Counted from the stretch's first letter, positions 48,454 to 58,265 are shown. The stretch is DNA of 64,000 bases from CAZWKX01 sp964614095 (GCA_964614095.1 CAZTJO010000006.1:21996-85995); one strand, 5' to 3'. The notes: generated from the sequence alone by a model not told the origin. Numbers and translations: made by a program.

Positions 48454-48699
48454 TCAGCCTCCGAGCTTCTGCATCACCAGATCGACGGCCTCGCCGACCG
48501 TGGAGATGGCTTCCGCCTCCTCGTCGGGGATCTTGACGCCAAAAGTATCTTCGAGCGCCATCAGTAGCTCGACCACACCAAGCGAGTCGACGTCGAGATC
48601 CTCTTCGAAAGTGGCGTCCATTGTGATGCTCTCGCTCTCGATGCCGAGCTCGTCAACGAGCAGCTCGACGAGCTTCTTTTCGATATCAGGCCGTTCCAT
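48454..48699 (-). CDS. acpP: Acyl carrier protein
   Basis: 81-residue acidic carrier protein. DSLGVVELLMALEDTFG holds the Ser that receives the phosphopantetheine arm (about residue 39). Central member of the fatty acid synthesis operon between fabG and fabF; 12 bases follow fabG and 4 bases precede fabF. The size and charge pattern are those of free-standing FAS II carriers rather than of a polyketide synthase. Confidence 0.97.
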   Translation of the reverse strand: MERPDIEKKLVELLVDELGIESESITMDATFEEDLDVDSLGVVELLMALEDTFGVKIPDEEAEAISTVGEAVDLVMQKLGG

Positions 48700-48711
48700 T
48701 GATCCTCTTTC

Positions 48712-49443
<732 letters not shown>

Positions 49444-49446
49444 GAT

Positions 49447-50541
49447 CTAGACCCCCTTGCCGTGCAGTTGGATGTTGGGTTCCAACAACTCGACGGCCGT
49501 TGCATCGGTTGCGGGCAGCTGCGCCTCACTCTCGCCGACGGGCTCGGTCCTGGCTGCCCACCGATACGCCGCCGCCGCCCAGGTGAGGCCACCCCCAAAG
49601 GCGGTAAAGACGATCGCCTCCCCCGCCGAGATACGCCCCTCCTCCAGTGCTTCGGTGAGAGCGACCGGAATGGTGGCCGCCGAGGTGTTGCCGTAGGCCT
49701 CGATGTTCACGTAGACCTGCTCGGGCTCGAGACCGATACGTCGTGCCGTCGCGTCGATGATACGGATATTCGCCTGGTGCGGAATGAGCAGGGCGATGTC
49801 CTTGCGTTCGAACCCGGCCGCGGCGACCACACGTTCCGCAGCATCGCCCATCACCTGGACGGCGCGGCGGAACACGGCGGGCCCTTCCATGTGGATGGTC
49901 TGGAATTGTTCGCGTCGGGGCACACCGGCGGTGCCGCCGCCGTCGACGTACAGAATGTCGGCCGCCGAGCCGTCGGCACCCAGTTCAAAGGCGAGCAGGC
50001 CCGGCTCCAAGTCGTCGGTGGCCTCGACCACCGCCGCGCCGGCGGCGTCGCCGAAGAGCACGCTGGTCGACCGATCGGTGAAATCGATCCAATAGTGAAG
50101 CTTCTCCGCCCCGATGATCAGCACCCGGTCGAGGGCCCCGTTCTCAATCATCTGATCGGCGATCACCAGTGCATAGATGAAACCGGAGCAGGTGGCGTTG
50201 AGGTCCATGGCGCCCACCCCCGAGATTCCCATCTTGTGCTGTGCCCGCACCGCGGTGCTCGGAACCAGTCCGTCGGGAGTGCAGGTCGCCAGGAGCACCA
50301 AGTCGATGTCATCGGGCTCGAGACCGGCGGCGGCAATGGCGCGCAGCCCGGCAACTGCCGCCAGATCAGAGGTGTCGACGTGACTGATACGCCGCTCTTT
50401 GATCCCGGTCCTGGTCCTGATCCACTCGTCGCTGGTATCGGTGAGCCCCTCCAGATCGGCATTGGAGAGAACAGCCGGCGGCAGGCACTTGCCCCAGCCG
50501 GTGATGACGGCGTTCCGCAACCCTGGCTCCTCCCTGCTCAT
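49447..50541 (-). CDS. fabH: Beta-ketoacyl-ACP synthase III
   Basis: Initiating condensing enzyme, joining acyl-CoA to malonyl-ACP; 364 residues. Catalytic triad: Cys in MDLNATCSGFIYAL, His in IPHQANIRI and Asn in YGNTSAAT. GTGIKERRI at the N-terminus and the AFGGGLTWAAAAYRW end are family features. About 30 residues beyond the usual end form an extra C-terminal tail (TEPVGESEAQLPATDATAVE). The ATG overlaps the fabD stop (ATGA). Primer preference (acetyl-CoA or branched acyl-CoA) cannot be read from these motifs. Confidence 0.96.
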   Translation of the reverse strand: MSREEPGLRNAVITGWGKCLPPAVLSNADLEGLTDTSDEWIRTRTGIKERRISHVDTSDLAAVAGLRAIAAAGLEPDDIDLVLLATCTPDGLVPSTAVRAQHKMGISGVGAMDLNATCSGFIYALVIADQMIENGALDRVLIIGAEKLHYWIDFTDRSTSVLFGDAAGAAVVEATDDLEPGLLAFELGADGSAADILYVDGGGTAGVPRREQFQTIHMEGPAVFRRAVQVMGDAAERVVAAAGFERKDIALLIPHQANIRIIDATARRIGLEPEQVYVNIEAYGNTSAATIPVALTEALEEGRISAGEAIVFTAFGGGLTWAAAAYRWAARTEPVGESEAQLPATDATAVELLEPNIQLHGKGV

Positions 50542-51464
50542 AAGTCCAGCACCTCAGCGACGGCGTCGACCTCATCCAGGTTCGACACCACATGAACCTC
50601 TATCCCCCTTACCGACCTCCTGGCGAGGCCGGCGGTTACATCACCGGGGCCCACGTGCACAAACCGGTCGACCCCGGCCGAGGCCATGTCTTCAAGCATC
50701 TCGACAAACCGGACCGGGGCGGTGAGCTGCTTCAGCAGCGCCGTGCCCACGTCGGCGCCGTGCGGACGCGCAGTGACGTTGGCCCACACCGGGAAAGCCG
50801 TAGCCCCAAACCCGACGGCTTCGATCGCCTCGGCCAGCTTGGTGGCGCCGGGCGCCATAAACGGGGAGTGAAAGGCCCCGGCCACCTTGAGCGGCACGGC
50901 CCGGCGCAGCCCGTACTCACAGGCGGCCTCGACCACCCAGGCAATGTCGTCTGCCCCTCCGGCCACCACTACCTGCCCCGGCGCGTTGATGTTGGCCACC
51001 CAGAGCCGGCCGCCCCGGCGGCGACACTCCGCCGCCAACACTTCCGCGGCATCCGCCCCCCCACCGAGCAGGGCGGCCATGCCCGAGGGCTCGGCATCCG
51101 CAGCGGTCGCCATGCCCTCCCCCCGCGCCGCCACCAGGCGCAGGCCGTCCTCGAATGAAAACGCTCCCGCCGCGGCCAGCGCGGTGTACTCCCCCAAAGA
51201 GTGTCCGGCTCCGGCCACCGGCCGGCGCTCGAGACGCGACTGCAGCTGGTCCCAAAGGGCATAAGCCACCGCGTACAGGGCCGGTTGGGCTCGTTCGGTC
51301 CGGGTCAGCTCGTCTTCGGGACCCTGCAGGCAGACATCGCGGAGTGACCAGCCCAAAAGGGCATCAGCGGTCTCGCCGAGAAGATCCGGGCGAGCGCCGA
51401 AGACGTCGGACCCCATGCCCACGGCCTGGCTGCCCTGGCCGGGGAATAGCACTGCGTATCTCAC
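50538..51464 (-). CDS. fabD: Malonyl-CoA:ACP transacylase
   Basis: 308-residue acyltransferase loading malonate onto ACP. FPGQGSQAVGMG at the start, GHSLGEYTAL with the catalytic Ser, AFHSPFM with the catalytic His, and the conserved Gln/Arg positions in between. The GTG at 51464 overlaps the methyltransferase stop (GTGA); 21 extra in-frame codons upstream are discarded. First fab gene of the operon. Confidence 0.96.
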   Translation of the reverse strand: MRYAVLFPGQGSQAVGMGSDVFGARPDLLGETADALLGWSLRDVCLQGPEDELTRTERAQPALYAVAYALWDQLQSRLERRPVAGAGHSLGEYTALAAAGAFSFEDGLRLVAARGEGMATAADAEPSGMAALLGGGADAAEVLAAECRRRGGRLWVANINAPGQVVVAGGADDIAWVVEAACEYGLRRAVPLKVAGAFHSPFMAPGATKLAEAIEAVGFGATAFPVWANVTARPHGADVGTALLKQLTAPVRFVEMLEDMASAGVDRFVHVGPGDVTAGLARRSVRGIEVHVVSNLDEVDAVAEVLDL

Positions 51465-52108
51465 CGCGCCTCCGTGCGCACCGCGATGGCCAGGCCCTCC
51501 AGAGTGGGGATCATCGCCGCCTGCCACGCCGGGTCGGCGGCGAGTTCCTCGAGGAAGGCGCGGACGGCGTGGGTACGAGGCAGCTCCGGGCTCCCAATGC
51601 GGCCTTTGTCCAGTGAGTTGTCGGCCAGCACCACCCCGCCCGGGCGCAGCGTCTTGCGGGCCCAGGCCAGGTAATCGGGATAGGCGGGTTTGTCGGCATC
51701 AATAAACACCAGGTCGACCGGCCCGACCACGGTCGCCAGGGTCTTGGCGGCATCGCCGACGATGATCTCGATTCGATCGGCTACCCCGGCCCTCTCGAAG
51801 GTGGTCCTTGCCACCCGGGCGTGCTCCGGATTGGCTTCAAGGGTGATCAGCCGGCCCTGCGGCGGCAGCGACCGGGCCATCCAAGTGGCCGAATAGCCAA
51901 AAAGTGTCCCGATTTCGACGATCAGACGAGGGCGCAGCAGGGCAACAACAACCCCCAGGATGGCACCGTCCTCAGGGGCGATCTCGATGAGAGGCACCCC
52001 ACTTTCCTTGGCGCGCCGGCGGGCATCGGCAAGGGCATCGTCCTCGACGGCCAACAGACGGCGGACGATGTCGATCACCTCTCCCTGGAAGTAGTTGATC
52101 GACTTCAT
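51461..52108 (-). CDS. SAM-dependent O-methyltransferase (class I, COMT-like)
   Basis: 215 residues with the O-methyltransferase family 3 pattern: VEIGTLFGYSATWMARSLP (SAM motif I), LEANPEHARVAR, VGDAAKTLATV and DLVFIDADKPAYPDYLAWA (metal-binding Asp region), then VVLADNSLDKG. Related enzymes methylate catechols or caffeoyl-CoA; the natural substrate is not known. It sits between the threonine aldolase and fabD genes with 4-base overlaps at both ends, so it is translated with the fatty acid genes, but no link to lipid synthesis is established. Confidence 0.9.
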   Translation of the reverse strand: MKSINYFQGEVIDIVRRLLAVEDDALADARRRAKESGVPLIEIAPEDGAILGVVVALLRPRLIVEIGTLFGYSATWMARSLPPQGRLITLEANPEHARVARTTFERAGVADRIEIIVGDAAKTLATVVGPVDLVFIDADKPAYPDYLAWARKTLRPGGVVLADNSLDKGRIGSPELPRTHAVRAFLEELAADPAWQAAMIPTLEGLAIAVRTEAR

Positions 52109-53139
52109 GCCAACCCTGATGCCACCACTCCCACCCGTTCCACGTCGGCGGCGTCCACATCGCCGTGAGTCACGAACCGAAGAATCCCGGGCCGGATGTA
52201 GCCGACCAGCACACCCTTCGCCGCCAGGGCCTGCCGAAATCCCTCGGCGCCACCGGGAATCTGCTCGCCGTCGACCAGCACCATGTTGGTGTCGGGAGAG
52301 CGCGGAACCGCGGCGGGGAACCGCTCGCTGAGCATCTCAGCCAGCCGACGCGCCAGGGTATGGTCCTCGGCGAGCCGATCGCGCTGGCGCAAGCCCACCA
52401 GAGCTGCAGACGCGATGACCCCGGTCTGCCGCATGGCACCGCCAAGACGTTCGCGAACCCGACGAGCCTCACCGATGAAGCCGGCCGGGCCGCACAGAAT
52501 CGAGCCCACTGGGGCACGCAGGCCCTTCGAAAAGCAGAACATCACACTGTCGGCCATGGCGGCCAGTTCGGATGCGGGCCGTCCTGAAGCCACCGCAGCG
52601 TTGAAGAGACGTGCCCCATCGAGGTGAACGGCCAGACCCCGCTCCCGCACCGCCGCCGACGTCTGCTCGACAACGTCCTGCGCCAGCACCGATCCTCCCG
52701 AGGCGTTGTGGGTGTTCTCCCACACCAGGAGCGACACCGCCGGAAGCTGTCTTCCCGACCACACCAAAGCCGATTCGGCCTCCTCGCGGGTGATGGTGCC
52801 CCGCTGCCCCCCGACGTTGCGGAACGCCACTCCGGAAATGACGGCGGCAGCACCATGTTCGAAGTTGCGCACGTGGGCCCAATCGACGCAGAGGACCTCG
52901 TCTCCGGGCCGGGTGTGGAGGTTGACCGCGATCTGATTGCCCATTGTGCCCGAGGGCACAAAGAGGGCCGCCTCCTTGCCCACAACCTCGGCGGACTCCT
53001 GCTCCAGCCTGTTGATCGTGGGATCCTCGCCGTAGACGTCGTCGCCGACTTCAGCCTCGGCCATAGCCCGGCGCATCTCCTCGGTGGGCTGGGTCACGGT
53101 GTCACTGCGAAAATCGGCGGTGCCGTCGGGGAATGCCAT
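52105..53139 (-). CDS. ltaE: Low-specificity L-threonine aldolase
   Basis: PLP-dependent enzyme splitting threonine into glycine and acetaldehyde; 344 residues. DFRSDTVTQPTEEMRRAM, GDDVYGEDPTINRLE, LFVPSGTMGNQIA, HLDGARLFNAAVAS and the PLP lysine in FCFSKGLRAPVGS are all present. The ATG at 53139 starts MAFPDGTADFRSDTV; an upstream extension of 40 residues overlaps the divergent promoter region and is unlikely. TAGACT (53150-53155) is a possible -10 box ending ten bases before the ATG. First gene of the fatty-acid operon and divergent from the glucan phosphorylase gene. Confidence 0.92.
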   Translation of the reverse strand: MAFPDGTADFRSDTVTQPTEEMRRAMAEAEVGDDVYGEDPTINRLEQESAEVVGKEAALFVPSGTMGNQIAVNLHTRPGDEVLCVDWAHVRNFEHGAAAVISGVAFRNVGGQRGTITREEAESALVWSGRQLPAVSLLVWENTHNASGGSVLAQDVVEQTSAAVRERGLAVHLDGARLFNAAVASGRPASELAAMADSVMFCFSKGLRAPVGSILCGPAGFIGEARRVRERLGGAMRQTGVIASAALVGLRQRDRLAEDHTLARRLAEMLSERFPAAVPRSPDTNMVLVDGEQIPGGAEGFRQALAAKGVLVGYIRPGILRFVTHGDVDAADVERVGVVASGLA

Positions 53140-53230
53140 GAACCGCGGCAGTCTATCCCGAGCCCCGAGCACCGAGTGGTGGCGCCCGGTCCGGGTGCGG
53201 TAGTGTGAACGGCTCCGATGACACAGCTGC

Positions 53231-55345
53231 ATGGATAACTCGCGCACCCTGCCCTCCATCCCGGTGGCCGCCGGAACCCCAATCTCGCTACCACCAGCCC
53301 TCGAGCGTCTCTACGACCTGGCCTACAACCTGTGGTGGACCTGGATGCCGGAGGCGCGCGGACTGTGGCAGCGGGTCAGTCCGGCCGATTGGGCTCGTGC
53401 ACCAAACCCGCTCACGGTGCTGCAGGCGACGACGGCGAAACGCTGGCGCATACTCGAGAACGACAAGGCTTTCGTCGGCCTCTACAACAGGGTCATCGAA
53501 GCCTTCGACGACTACATGACCGCAGAGAACACCTGGTATCGCCGCAACCATGCCGACTCGCTGCCCGGCGGCCTCGTTTACCTGTGCACCGAATTCGGGG
53601 TGCACCACACCCTGCCCTTCTACTCGGGCGGGCTCGGTGTGCTCGCCGGCGACCACGCCAAGGCCGCCTCCGACCTCGGTATCCCCATGATCGGAGTGGG
53701 CTTGCTGTATCGCCGAGGCTACTTCCGCCAGGCGGTCGACCCGGACGGCAACCAGCAGCACCACTACCGCCCGGTTGCGGTGGCGCGCCGGCCGCTGCGC
53801 CGGGTGCTCAATGCATCCGGCGATCCCCTCAAAGTCTCCATCGCAATGCCGGGACGCGACATCGACGTAGGCGCTTGGCGCATCGATGTGGGCCGCGTGC
53901 CCCTGCTGCTGCTCGACACCGATCTCGCCTCCAACGACACAGAAGACCGTCCCATCACCCACATCCTCTACGTGCGGGGCCGAGAGATGCGTCTGTGCCA
54001 GGAGATCGTGCTCGGCATGGGAGGGGTTCGGGTCATAGACGCCATCGGTATGGAGCCATCGACGTGGCACATCAATGAGGGCCACGCCGCCCTCTCCCTC
54101 GTCGACCGTCTCTCCCGCCTCCTCGGCGCCGGCCTCTCCTACGACGATGCCGTTGCCCAGGTGAAGCGGCACTCGGTGTTCACTCTCCACACCCCGGTAC
54201 CGGCCGGAAACGAAGCGTTCGATCTCGGCTTGGCCAAGAAGTATCTCAGCGGACAACTGCCGGGGCTCTCCGACCAGAAGCTGACCGAGCTGAGCCGCGC
54301 CGCCGATCCCAGCTACTTCGACATGGGAGCCCTGGCCATCCGCCTGTCGGCCTCCACCAATGGGGTGAGCCGGCGCCACGGCGAGATGGTCACCCGGGAT
54401 TGGCAGCACATCATCGGCGGGCCTGCGAAGGCCGTCACCAACGGCGTGCACCTTCCCACCTGGGTGGGCGGCGCCATGAGCCAACACGTCGCATCGGTAT
54501 GCGGGGCCGACTGGGCCCAGCGCACCCCCAACATACCCAAGGCGTGGGATCCGGTCCGCGGCCTCCCGCCCCGCTTGATATGGGAAGCGCACGTGTCGCA
54601 GAAGGAGCGCCTGCTGCGCAAAGTCCGGCGGCGGCTGCGCGAGCAACTGGCGCGTCACGGAGCCGGCCCCGACGAGCTTCGCCGTGTGGCCGATCTCCTC
54701 CCGCCGGACCGACTCACCATCGCCTTCGCTCGCCGCTTCGCCACCTTCAAGCGCGCCGGCCTGCTGCTCACCGACTGGCACCGCCTGAAGGGGATCCTCA
54801 CCAATCCGGAGCGTCCGGTACAGCTCATCTTCAGCGGAAAGGCCCACCCCGCCGATCGCGACGGCCAGGAGCTCATCCGCCAAGTCTGGGGTCTGACCAA
54901 GAGTCCGGAGCTGGATGGCCACGTGGTGTTTGTGGAGGACTACAACATGGAGCTGGCGCGCTATCTGGTGGGCGGCGTCGACGTCTGGCTGAACACACCT
55001 CGGCCGCCCATGGAAGCCAGCGGGACCTCGGGTATGAAGGCCGCCGCCAACGGCGTGCTCAACCTCAGCGAGCTCGACGGCTGGTGGCCCGAGGCTTTCA
55101 ACGGCGCCAACGGCTGGGCGCTGGGTGATCCATATGAGTCCGACCGGGCAGATGGGTACACCATCTACCACCTCCTCGAGCACGAGATCGTCCCCCGCTT
55201 CTACGACCGCACCGACGGCATCCCACTGAAATGGGTCGAGATGATGCAAGAGGCGATGGCTTCCATCGCGCCACGATTCAGCGCGGCGCGTATGGTTGCC
55301 CAGTACGTCGAAAGGCTCTACCTGAGCGCCAACGGCTCCGACTAG
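53231..55345 (+). CDS. glgP: Alpha-glucan (glycogen/maltodextrin) phosphorylase, GT35
   Basis: 704-residue phosphorylase releasing glucose 1-phosphate from alpha-1,4-glucans. The sequence follows the short bacterial GlgP subfamily: NLWWTWMPEARGLW near the N-terminus, CTEFGVHHTLPFYSGGLGVLAGDH, HINEGHAALS, FARRFATFKRAGLLL, IFSGKAHPAD and the PLP region EASGTSGMKAAANG with K603 as the cofactor lysine. Substrate could be glycogen or maltodextrin. ATG at 53231; there is no strong ribosome site, and a six-codon reading frame (ATG at 53218 to TAA at 53236) overlaps the start. Ends 4 bases before the convergent aminotransferase stop. Confidence 0.95.
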   Translation: MDNSRTLPSIPVAAGTPISLPPALERLYDLAYNLWWTWMPEARGLWQRVSPADWARAPNPLTVLQATTAKRWRILENDKAFVGLYNRVIEAFDDYMTAENTWYRRNHADSLPGGLVYLCTEFGVHHTLPFYSGGLGVLAGDHAKAASDLGIPMIGVGLLYRRGYFRQAVDPDGNQQHHYRPVAVARRPLRRVLNASGDPLKVSIAMPGRDIDVGAWRIDVGRVPLLLLDTDLASNDTEDRPITHILYVRGREMRLCQEIVLGMGGVRVIDAIGMEPSTWHINEGHAALSLVDRLSRLLGAGLSYDDAVAQVKRHSVFTLHTPVPAGNEAFDLGLAKKYLSGQLPGLSDQKLTELSRAADPSYFDMGALAIRLSASTNGVSRRHGEMVTRDWQHIIGGPAKAVTNGVHLPTWVGGAMSQHVASVCGADWAQRTPNIPKAWDPVRGLPPRLIWEAHVSQKERLLRKVRRRLREQLARHGAGPDELRRVADLLPPDRLTIAFARRFATFKRAGLLLTDWHRLKGILTNPERPVQLIFSGKAHPADRDGQELIRQVWGLTKSPELDGHVVFVEDYNMELARYLVGGVDVWLNTPRPPMEASGTSGMKAAANGVLNLSELDGWWPEAFNGANGWALGDPYESDRADGYTIYHLLEHEIVPRFYDRTDGIPLKWVEMMQEAMASIAPRFSAARMVAQYVERLYLSANGSD

Positions 55346-55349
55346 GCAC

Positions 55350-56552
55350 TCAGCCCTGTTTCAAGGCCCGTCGTATGCCGCGCACCGCCTGCGAGGTGCG
55401 GTGCTCGTTCTCCACCAGGGCAAACCGCACGTGCCCGTCACCGGTGGGCCCAAAGCCGAGCCCGGGGCTCACCGCCACCTTTGCCTCGCGCAGCAGCAGC
55501 TTGGAGAACTCGAGTGAGCCCATCTCGGCAAAGGCAGCGGGGATCTTCGCCCAAACGAACATCGTCCCCTGGGGCTTATCGACCTCCCACCCGGCTCGGT
55601 TCAGCCCACCGACGAGGGTATCCCGCCGGGCTTGGTAGATCTTCGAGACCGTGGCCGGGTATCCGTCCTCCTCGTTGAGGGCGATGATCGAAGCGATCTG
55701 GATCGGCTGGAACGTCCCGTAGTCGAGGTAGGACTTCAGCCGGGCCAGTGCGGCCACCGCCTCGGCATTGCCCACGACGAACCCGACCCGCCAGCCGGCC
55801 ATCGAGTGGCCCTTGGTGAGGGTATAGAGCTCGACGCCGACTCCCTTGGCCCCCGGCACCTCGAGAAGGCTCGGCGGCCGGTAATCGCCGTAGATGATGT
55901 CGGCGTAGGCGAGATCGCTCACGATCATGGTCTCGTTTTCGCCGGCAAACTCGACCAGCCGGGTATAGAAATCGAGATCCACACAGGCGGTGGTCGGGTT
56001 GTGCGGGAAGTTCACCACGACTGCGCGCGGCCGCGGCCAGGTGGTGCGGAACACCTCAGCAAGGTGCACAAAGTATTCATCGGGCTCCACCCCGATGGGA
56101 ACCCGGTGCACCTCGGCTCCGGCGAGAACGGCGGCGTAGACGTGAATGGGGTATGCCGGCTCCGGAACCACGGCGCCGTCGCCGGGCTGCACCAGCGTCC
56201 ACATGAGATGGGACAGGCCCTCCTTGGCGCCGATGGTGGTAAGCACCTCGGTCTCAGGATCGAGTTCGACGCCAAAACGCCGCTGATACCGGTCGGCTAC
56301 GGCCTTGCGCAGATTGGGCAGGCCCCGCGACGAGGAATAGCGGTGGTTGCGGGGGTTGTGCGCCGCCTCACACAGCTTGTCGATAACGCTGTCGGGTGAG
56401 GGGATGTCGGGGTTGCCAAAACCGAGATCAACGATGTCCTCCCCGGCCCGGCGCGCCGCCGCCTTGAGCGCGTCGATCTCGGCAAACACATAGGGGGGCA
56501 AGTTGGGGATGCGGCGGAACTCCACGTCGGCTCCTCGGAAACGAGGCGTCAT
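55350..56552 (-). CDS. alaC: AlaC-type alanine/glutamate aminotransferase
   Basis: 400-residue class I/II PLP aminotransferase. The beginning RRIPNLPPYVFAEIDALKAAARR, GNPDIPSPDSVIDKL, RYSSSRGLPNLRKAV, TIGAKEGLSHLMW, SDLAYADIIYGDYR, TLTKGHSMAGWRVGFVVGN (PLP Lys in TKGHS) and LDYGTFQPIQIA match E. coli AlaC closely by memory. It would make alanine from pyruvate with glutamate. ATG at 56552, no clear ribosome site; 8 bases follow the LiaF-like gene stop, so it is probably cotranscribed with it. Other members of this subgroup act as LL-diaminopimelate or valine-pyruvate aminotransferases, a less likely alternative. Confidence 0.88.
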   Translation of the reverse strand: MTPRFRGADVEFRRIPNLPPYVFAEIDALKAAARRAGEDIVDLGFGNPDIPSPDSVIDKLCEAAHNPRNHRYSSSRGLPNLRKAVADRYQRRFGVELDPETEVLTTIGAKEGLSHLMWTLVQPGDGAVVPEPAYPIHVYAAVLAGAEVHRVPIGVEPDEYFVHLAEVFRTTWPRPRAVVVNFPHNPTTACVDLDFYTRLVEFAGENETMIVSDLAYADIIYGDYRPPSLLEVPGAKGVGVELYTLTKGHSMAGWRVGFVVGNAEAVAALARLKSYLDYGTFQPIQIASIIALNEEDGYPATVSKIYQARRDTLVGGLNRAGWEVDKPQGTMFVWAKIPAAFAEMGSLEFSKLLLREAKVAVSPGLGFGPTGDGHVRFALVENEHRTSQAVRGIRRALKQG

Positions 56553-56560
56553 TGTATGTG

Positions 56561-57241
56561 TCAGATCCAGCGGCTGTGGTGCTTCACCTCGAGCCCGCCG
56601 AACAGGACGAGCGCCTGCACCAGCAGGCGGGGAGTTTCCGGCCCCGAATCGACCTTCGAGGTCGTGTCATCCCAGCCGCCGAAGATGGGAAGGCCGCGCA
56701 CCTCGATCTGCCATCCCTTGGGCACGATCATGTCGATGGACCCAAACACCGCAGTCGCCGACACCCGGGCGCCCATCGGGTCGAGTGCGGCCTCGGTCAG
56801 ATCCAGGCGCAGGGTTCCGAGCACCGCAGTCAGAGAACCGCCGCGCAGCGCCGCAGAACGATTGGCCAGCTTGACCACGTTGAACACCGACAGGCCGGAC
56901 AGGTCCGGCTCGAGCGACGCTCGCGAGCGACGCCGTCCCCAGCCGAGCAGCACCCATAGACCGGCGGCGATCAGCACCATTGCCCAGGCCACACCGCCGA
57001 TGTCTTCGCCAAACAGCCCGGTGGTGATGCCCAGCAGCAGGATCCCGCCGATCACCAACACGGTCGATGTCACCCGGAACTCGCCGCCGGACAAGCCCTG
57101 GATCACACCGAGTCCGATGAGGAGAACGGGCCACCAGTCGGCGAGGATGTCTCCTGCTTCGGCGAACCCGGCGACGTCGGCCAAGAGCAACGCCCCTACG
57201 ACAACGAACCCGGCCCCAACCACCACCCGGCCCGTGCTCAC
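56561..57241 (-). CDS. LiaF-like membrane protein
   Basis: 226 residues: four membrane helices in the first 105 residues arranged as two DUF5668-like pairs (VVVGAGFVVVGALLLAD and STVLVIGGILLLGITTGLF), then a soluble C-terminal domain (NVVKLANRSAALRGGSLTAVLGTLRLDLTEA, FGSIDMIVPKGWQIEV, GLPIFGGWDD) of the LiaF C-terminal / cell-wall-active antibiotic response family. In Firmicutes LiaF inhibits the LiaRS envelope-stress system; no two-component genes are present here. The GTG at 57241 overlaps the DUF1232 stop (GTGA). Confidence 0.8.
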   Translation of the reverse strand: MSTGRVVVGAGFVVVGALLLADVAGFAEAGDILADWWPVLLIGLGVIQGLSGGEFRVTSTVLVIGGILLLGITTGLFGEDIGGVAWAMVLIAAGLWVLLGWGRRRSRASLEPDLSGLSVFNVVKLANRSAALRGGSLTAVLGTLRLDLTEAALDPMGARVSATAVFGSIDMIVPKGWQIEVRGLPIFGGWDDTTSKVDSGPETPRLLVQALVLFGGLEVKHHSRWI

Positions 57242-57606
57242 GACTGGGCCGCCTTGGCCACCAGGCGGCGCAGCTTGCCGGGCACGATAGTCGCCAGCCA
57301 TTCGATGATCTCCTGGAAGGCGTGCAGGGCCCGATCACTCCCATCCCAATGCTCTCGCACGATCTCCTCGCCGGCTCCGTCCAGAAGGATCTTCATCGCC
57401 AACGCGGACACAACAACGTCATCCAATCGCCCGAGCCCTGGCACCCAGTCGGGCACGATGTCGAAGGGAAGCACGATGTAGCCGACTGCACCGGCCAAAA
57501 CGAGCCGGGCGCGCAAGTCAACTCGGGAATCGCCGGCGAGCCGGGCCACCAGCTTGATCACCGCAGGCACGGCCGCGGCTGCTTCACTTAGTCCCGATAG
57601 AGTCAC
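57238..57606 (-). CDS. DUF1232 (YkvA-like) membrane protein
   Basis: 122 residues. LVLAGAVGYIVLPFDIVPDWVPGLGRLDDVVV is the DUF1232 signature (Y-xx-P-x-D-xx-PD-xx-P-xxG-xx-DD) and forms a membrane hairpin; helical flanks follow. Function unknown. GTG start at 57606 with GGAGGTGAG immediately upstream. It forms a coupled unit with the LiaF-like gene. Upstream lie 218 bases up to hsp20, which hold the hsp20 promoter and probably that of this gene. Confidence 0.88.
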   Translation of the reverse strand: MTLSGLSEAAAAVPAVIKLVARLAGDSRVDLRARLVLAGAVGYIVLPFDIVPDWVPGLGRLDDVVVSALAMKILLDGAGEEIVREHWDGSDRALHAFQEIIEWLATIVPGKLRRLVAKAAQS

Positions 57607-57754
57607 CTCACCTCCTTGTCGGCTCCCCCCAGCCTATCTGTCCCCGGCCGCGACATCCGACGCCCAGCCATCATTCGCTCCTTCTGTGCACAGTCGTGTC
57701 CAGATACCCGGCCCGGCCCAACTTCCTGTCGCCCCTAGAGCAGCCACTCAGGGA

Positions 57755-57790
57755 ATATTAGTTGTAATATATCAAGTTAATAGCTACGAT
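57755..57790 (+). promoter_or_regulatory. hsp20 promoter with overlapping inverted repeat
   Basis: TTGTAA (57762-57767) and TACGAT (57785-57790) are spaced by 17 bases, a good housekeeping promoter. ATATTA (57755-57760) and TAATAT (57765-57770) form a perfect inverted repeat with a GTTG spacer over the -35 box, a likely repressor site. The block is markedly AT-rich compared with its surroundings. It does not match HspR (CTTGAGT-N7-ACTCAAG) or CIRCE boxes. Confidence 0.5.
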
Positions 57791-57824
57791 CAATCTTAGA
57801 ACCGGGTAGAAGAAGGAGAAAACC

Positions 57825-58238
57825 ATGGATCTGGTCAGGTTTGACCCGTTCTCGCTCTTGGGCGAAATCGACCGCTACTTCGAGCGGGGAACCACCTCAG
57901 GCGCCGGCTGGTGCCCGCGCATCGACGCTTTTGACCGAGAGAACGACCTGGTGGTACGTGTTGAGGTGCCCGGCGTCAGCACCGACGACATCAACGTCAC
58001 CGTCGAGGATCGCACCCTCACTATCACCGGCAAGCGCCACTTCGACGAGAGCGTCGAGGAAAGCGGCTACCACCGCCGCGAGATCTTCGATGGAGAGTTC
58101 AAGCGCACGCTTGTTCTCCCCGAAGGCCTCAATGCGGAGGAGATCTCGGCCAAGGCCAACAACGGCCTGCTCGAGGTCATTATCCCCCGCCGGCCGGAGG
58201 TGCTCCCCCGCAAAGTCAAGGTGGACGTCGCTTCCTGA
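57825..58238 (+). CDS. Hsp20/alpha-crystallin family small heat-shock protein
   Basis: 137-residue chaperone that holds unfolding proteins. The alpha-crystallin domain spans about residues 30-125: WCPRIDAFDRENDLVVRVEVPGV, ITGKRHFDE, YHRREIFDGEFKRTLVLPEGLN and NNGLLEVIIPRR, the last containing the I-x-I/V-type tail. It has only a short C-terminal extension (PRKVKVDVAS). AAGGAG 8 bases upstream of the ATG at 57825. Expected to be stress-induced through the promoter and inverted repeat upstream. A strong hairpin follows. Confidence 0.95.
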   Translation: MDLVRFDPFSLLGEIDRYFERGTTSGAGWCPRIDAFDRENDLVVRVEVPGVSTDDINVTVEDRTLTITGKRHFDESVEESGYHRREIFDGEFKRTLVLPEGLNAEEISAKANNGLLEVIIPRRPEVLPRKVKVDVAS

Positions 58239-58265
58239 TCCCCTCGCAGGCGCCCACCTCAACAC

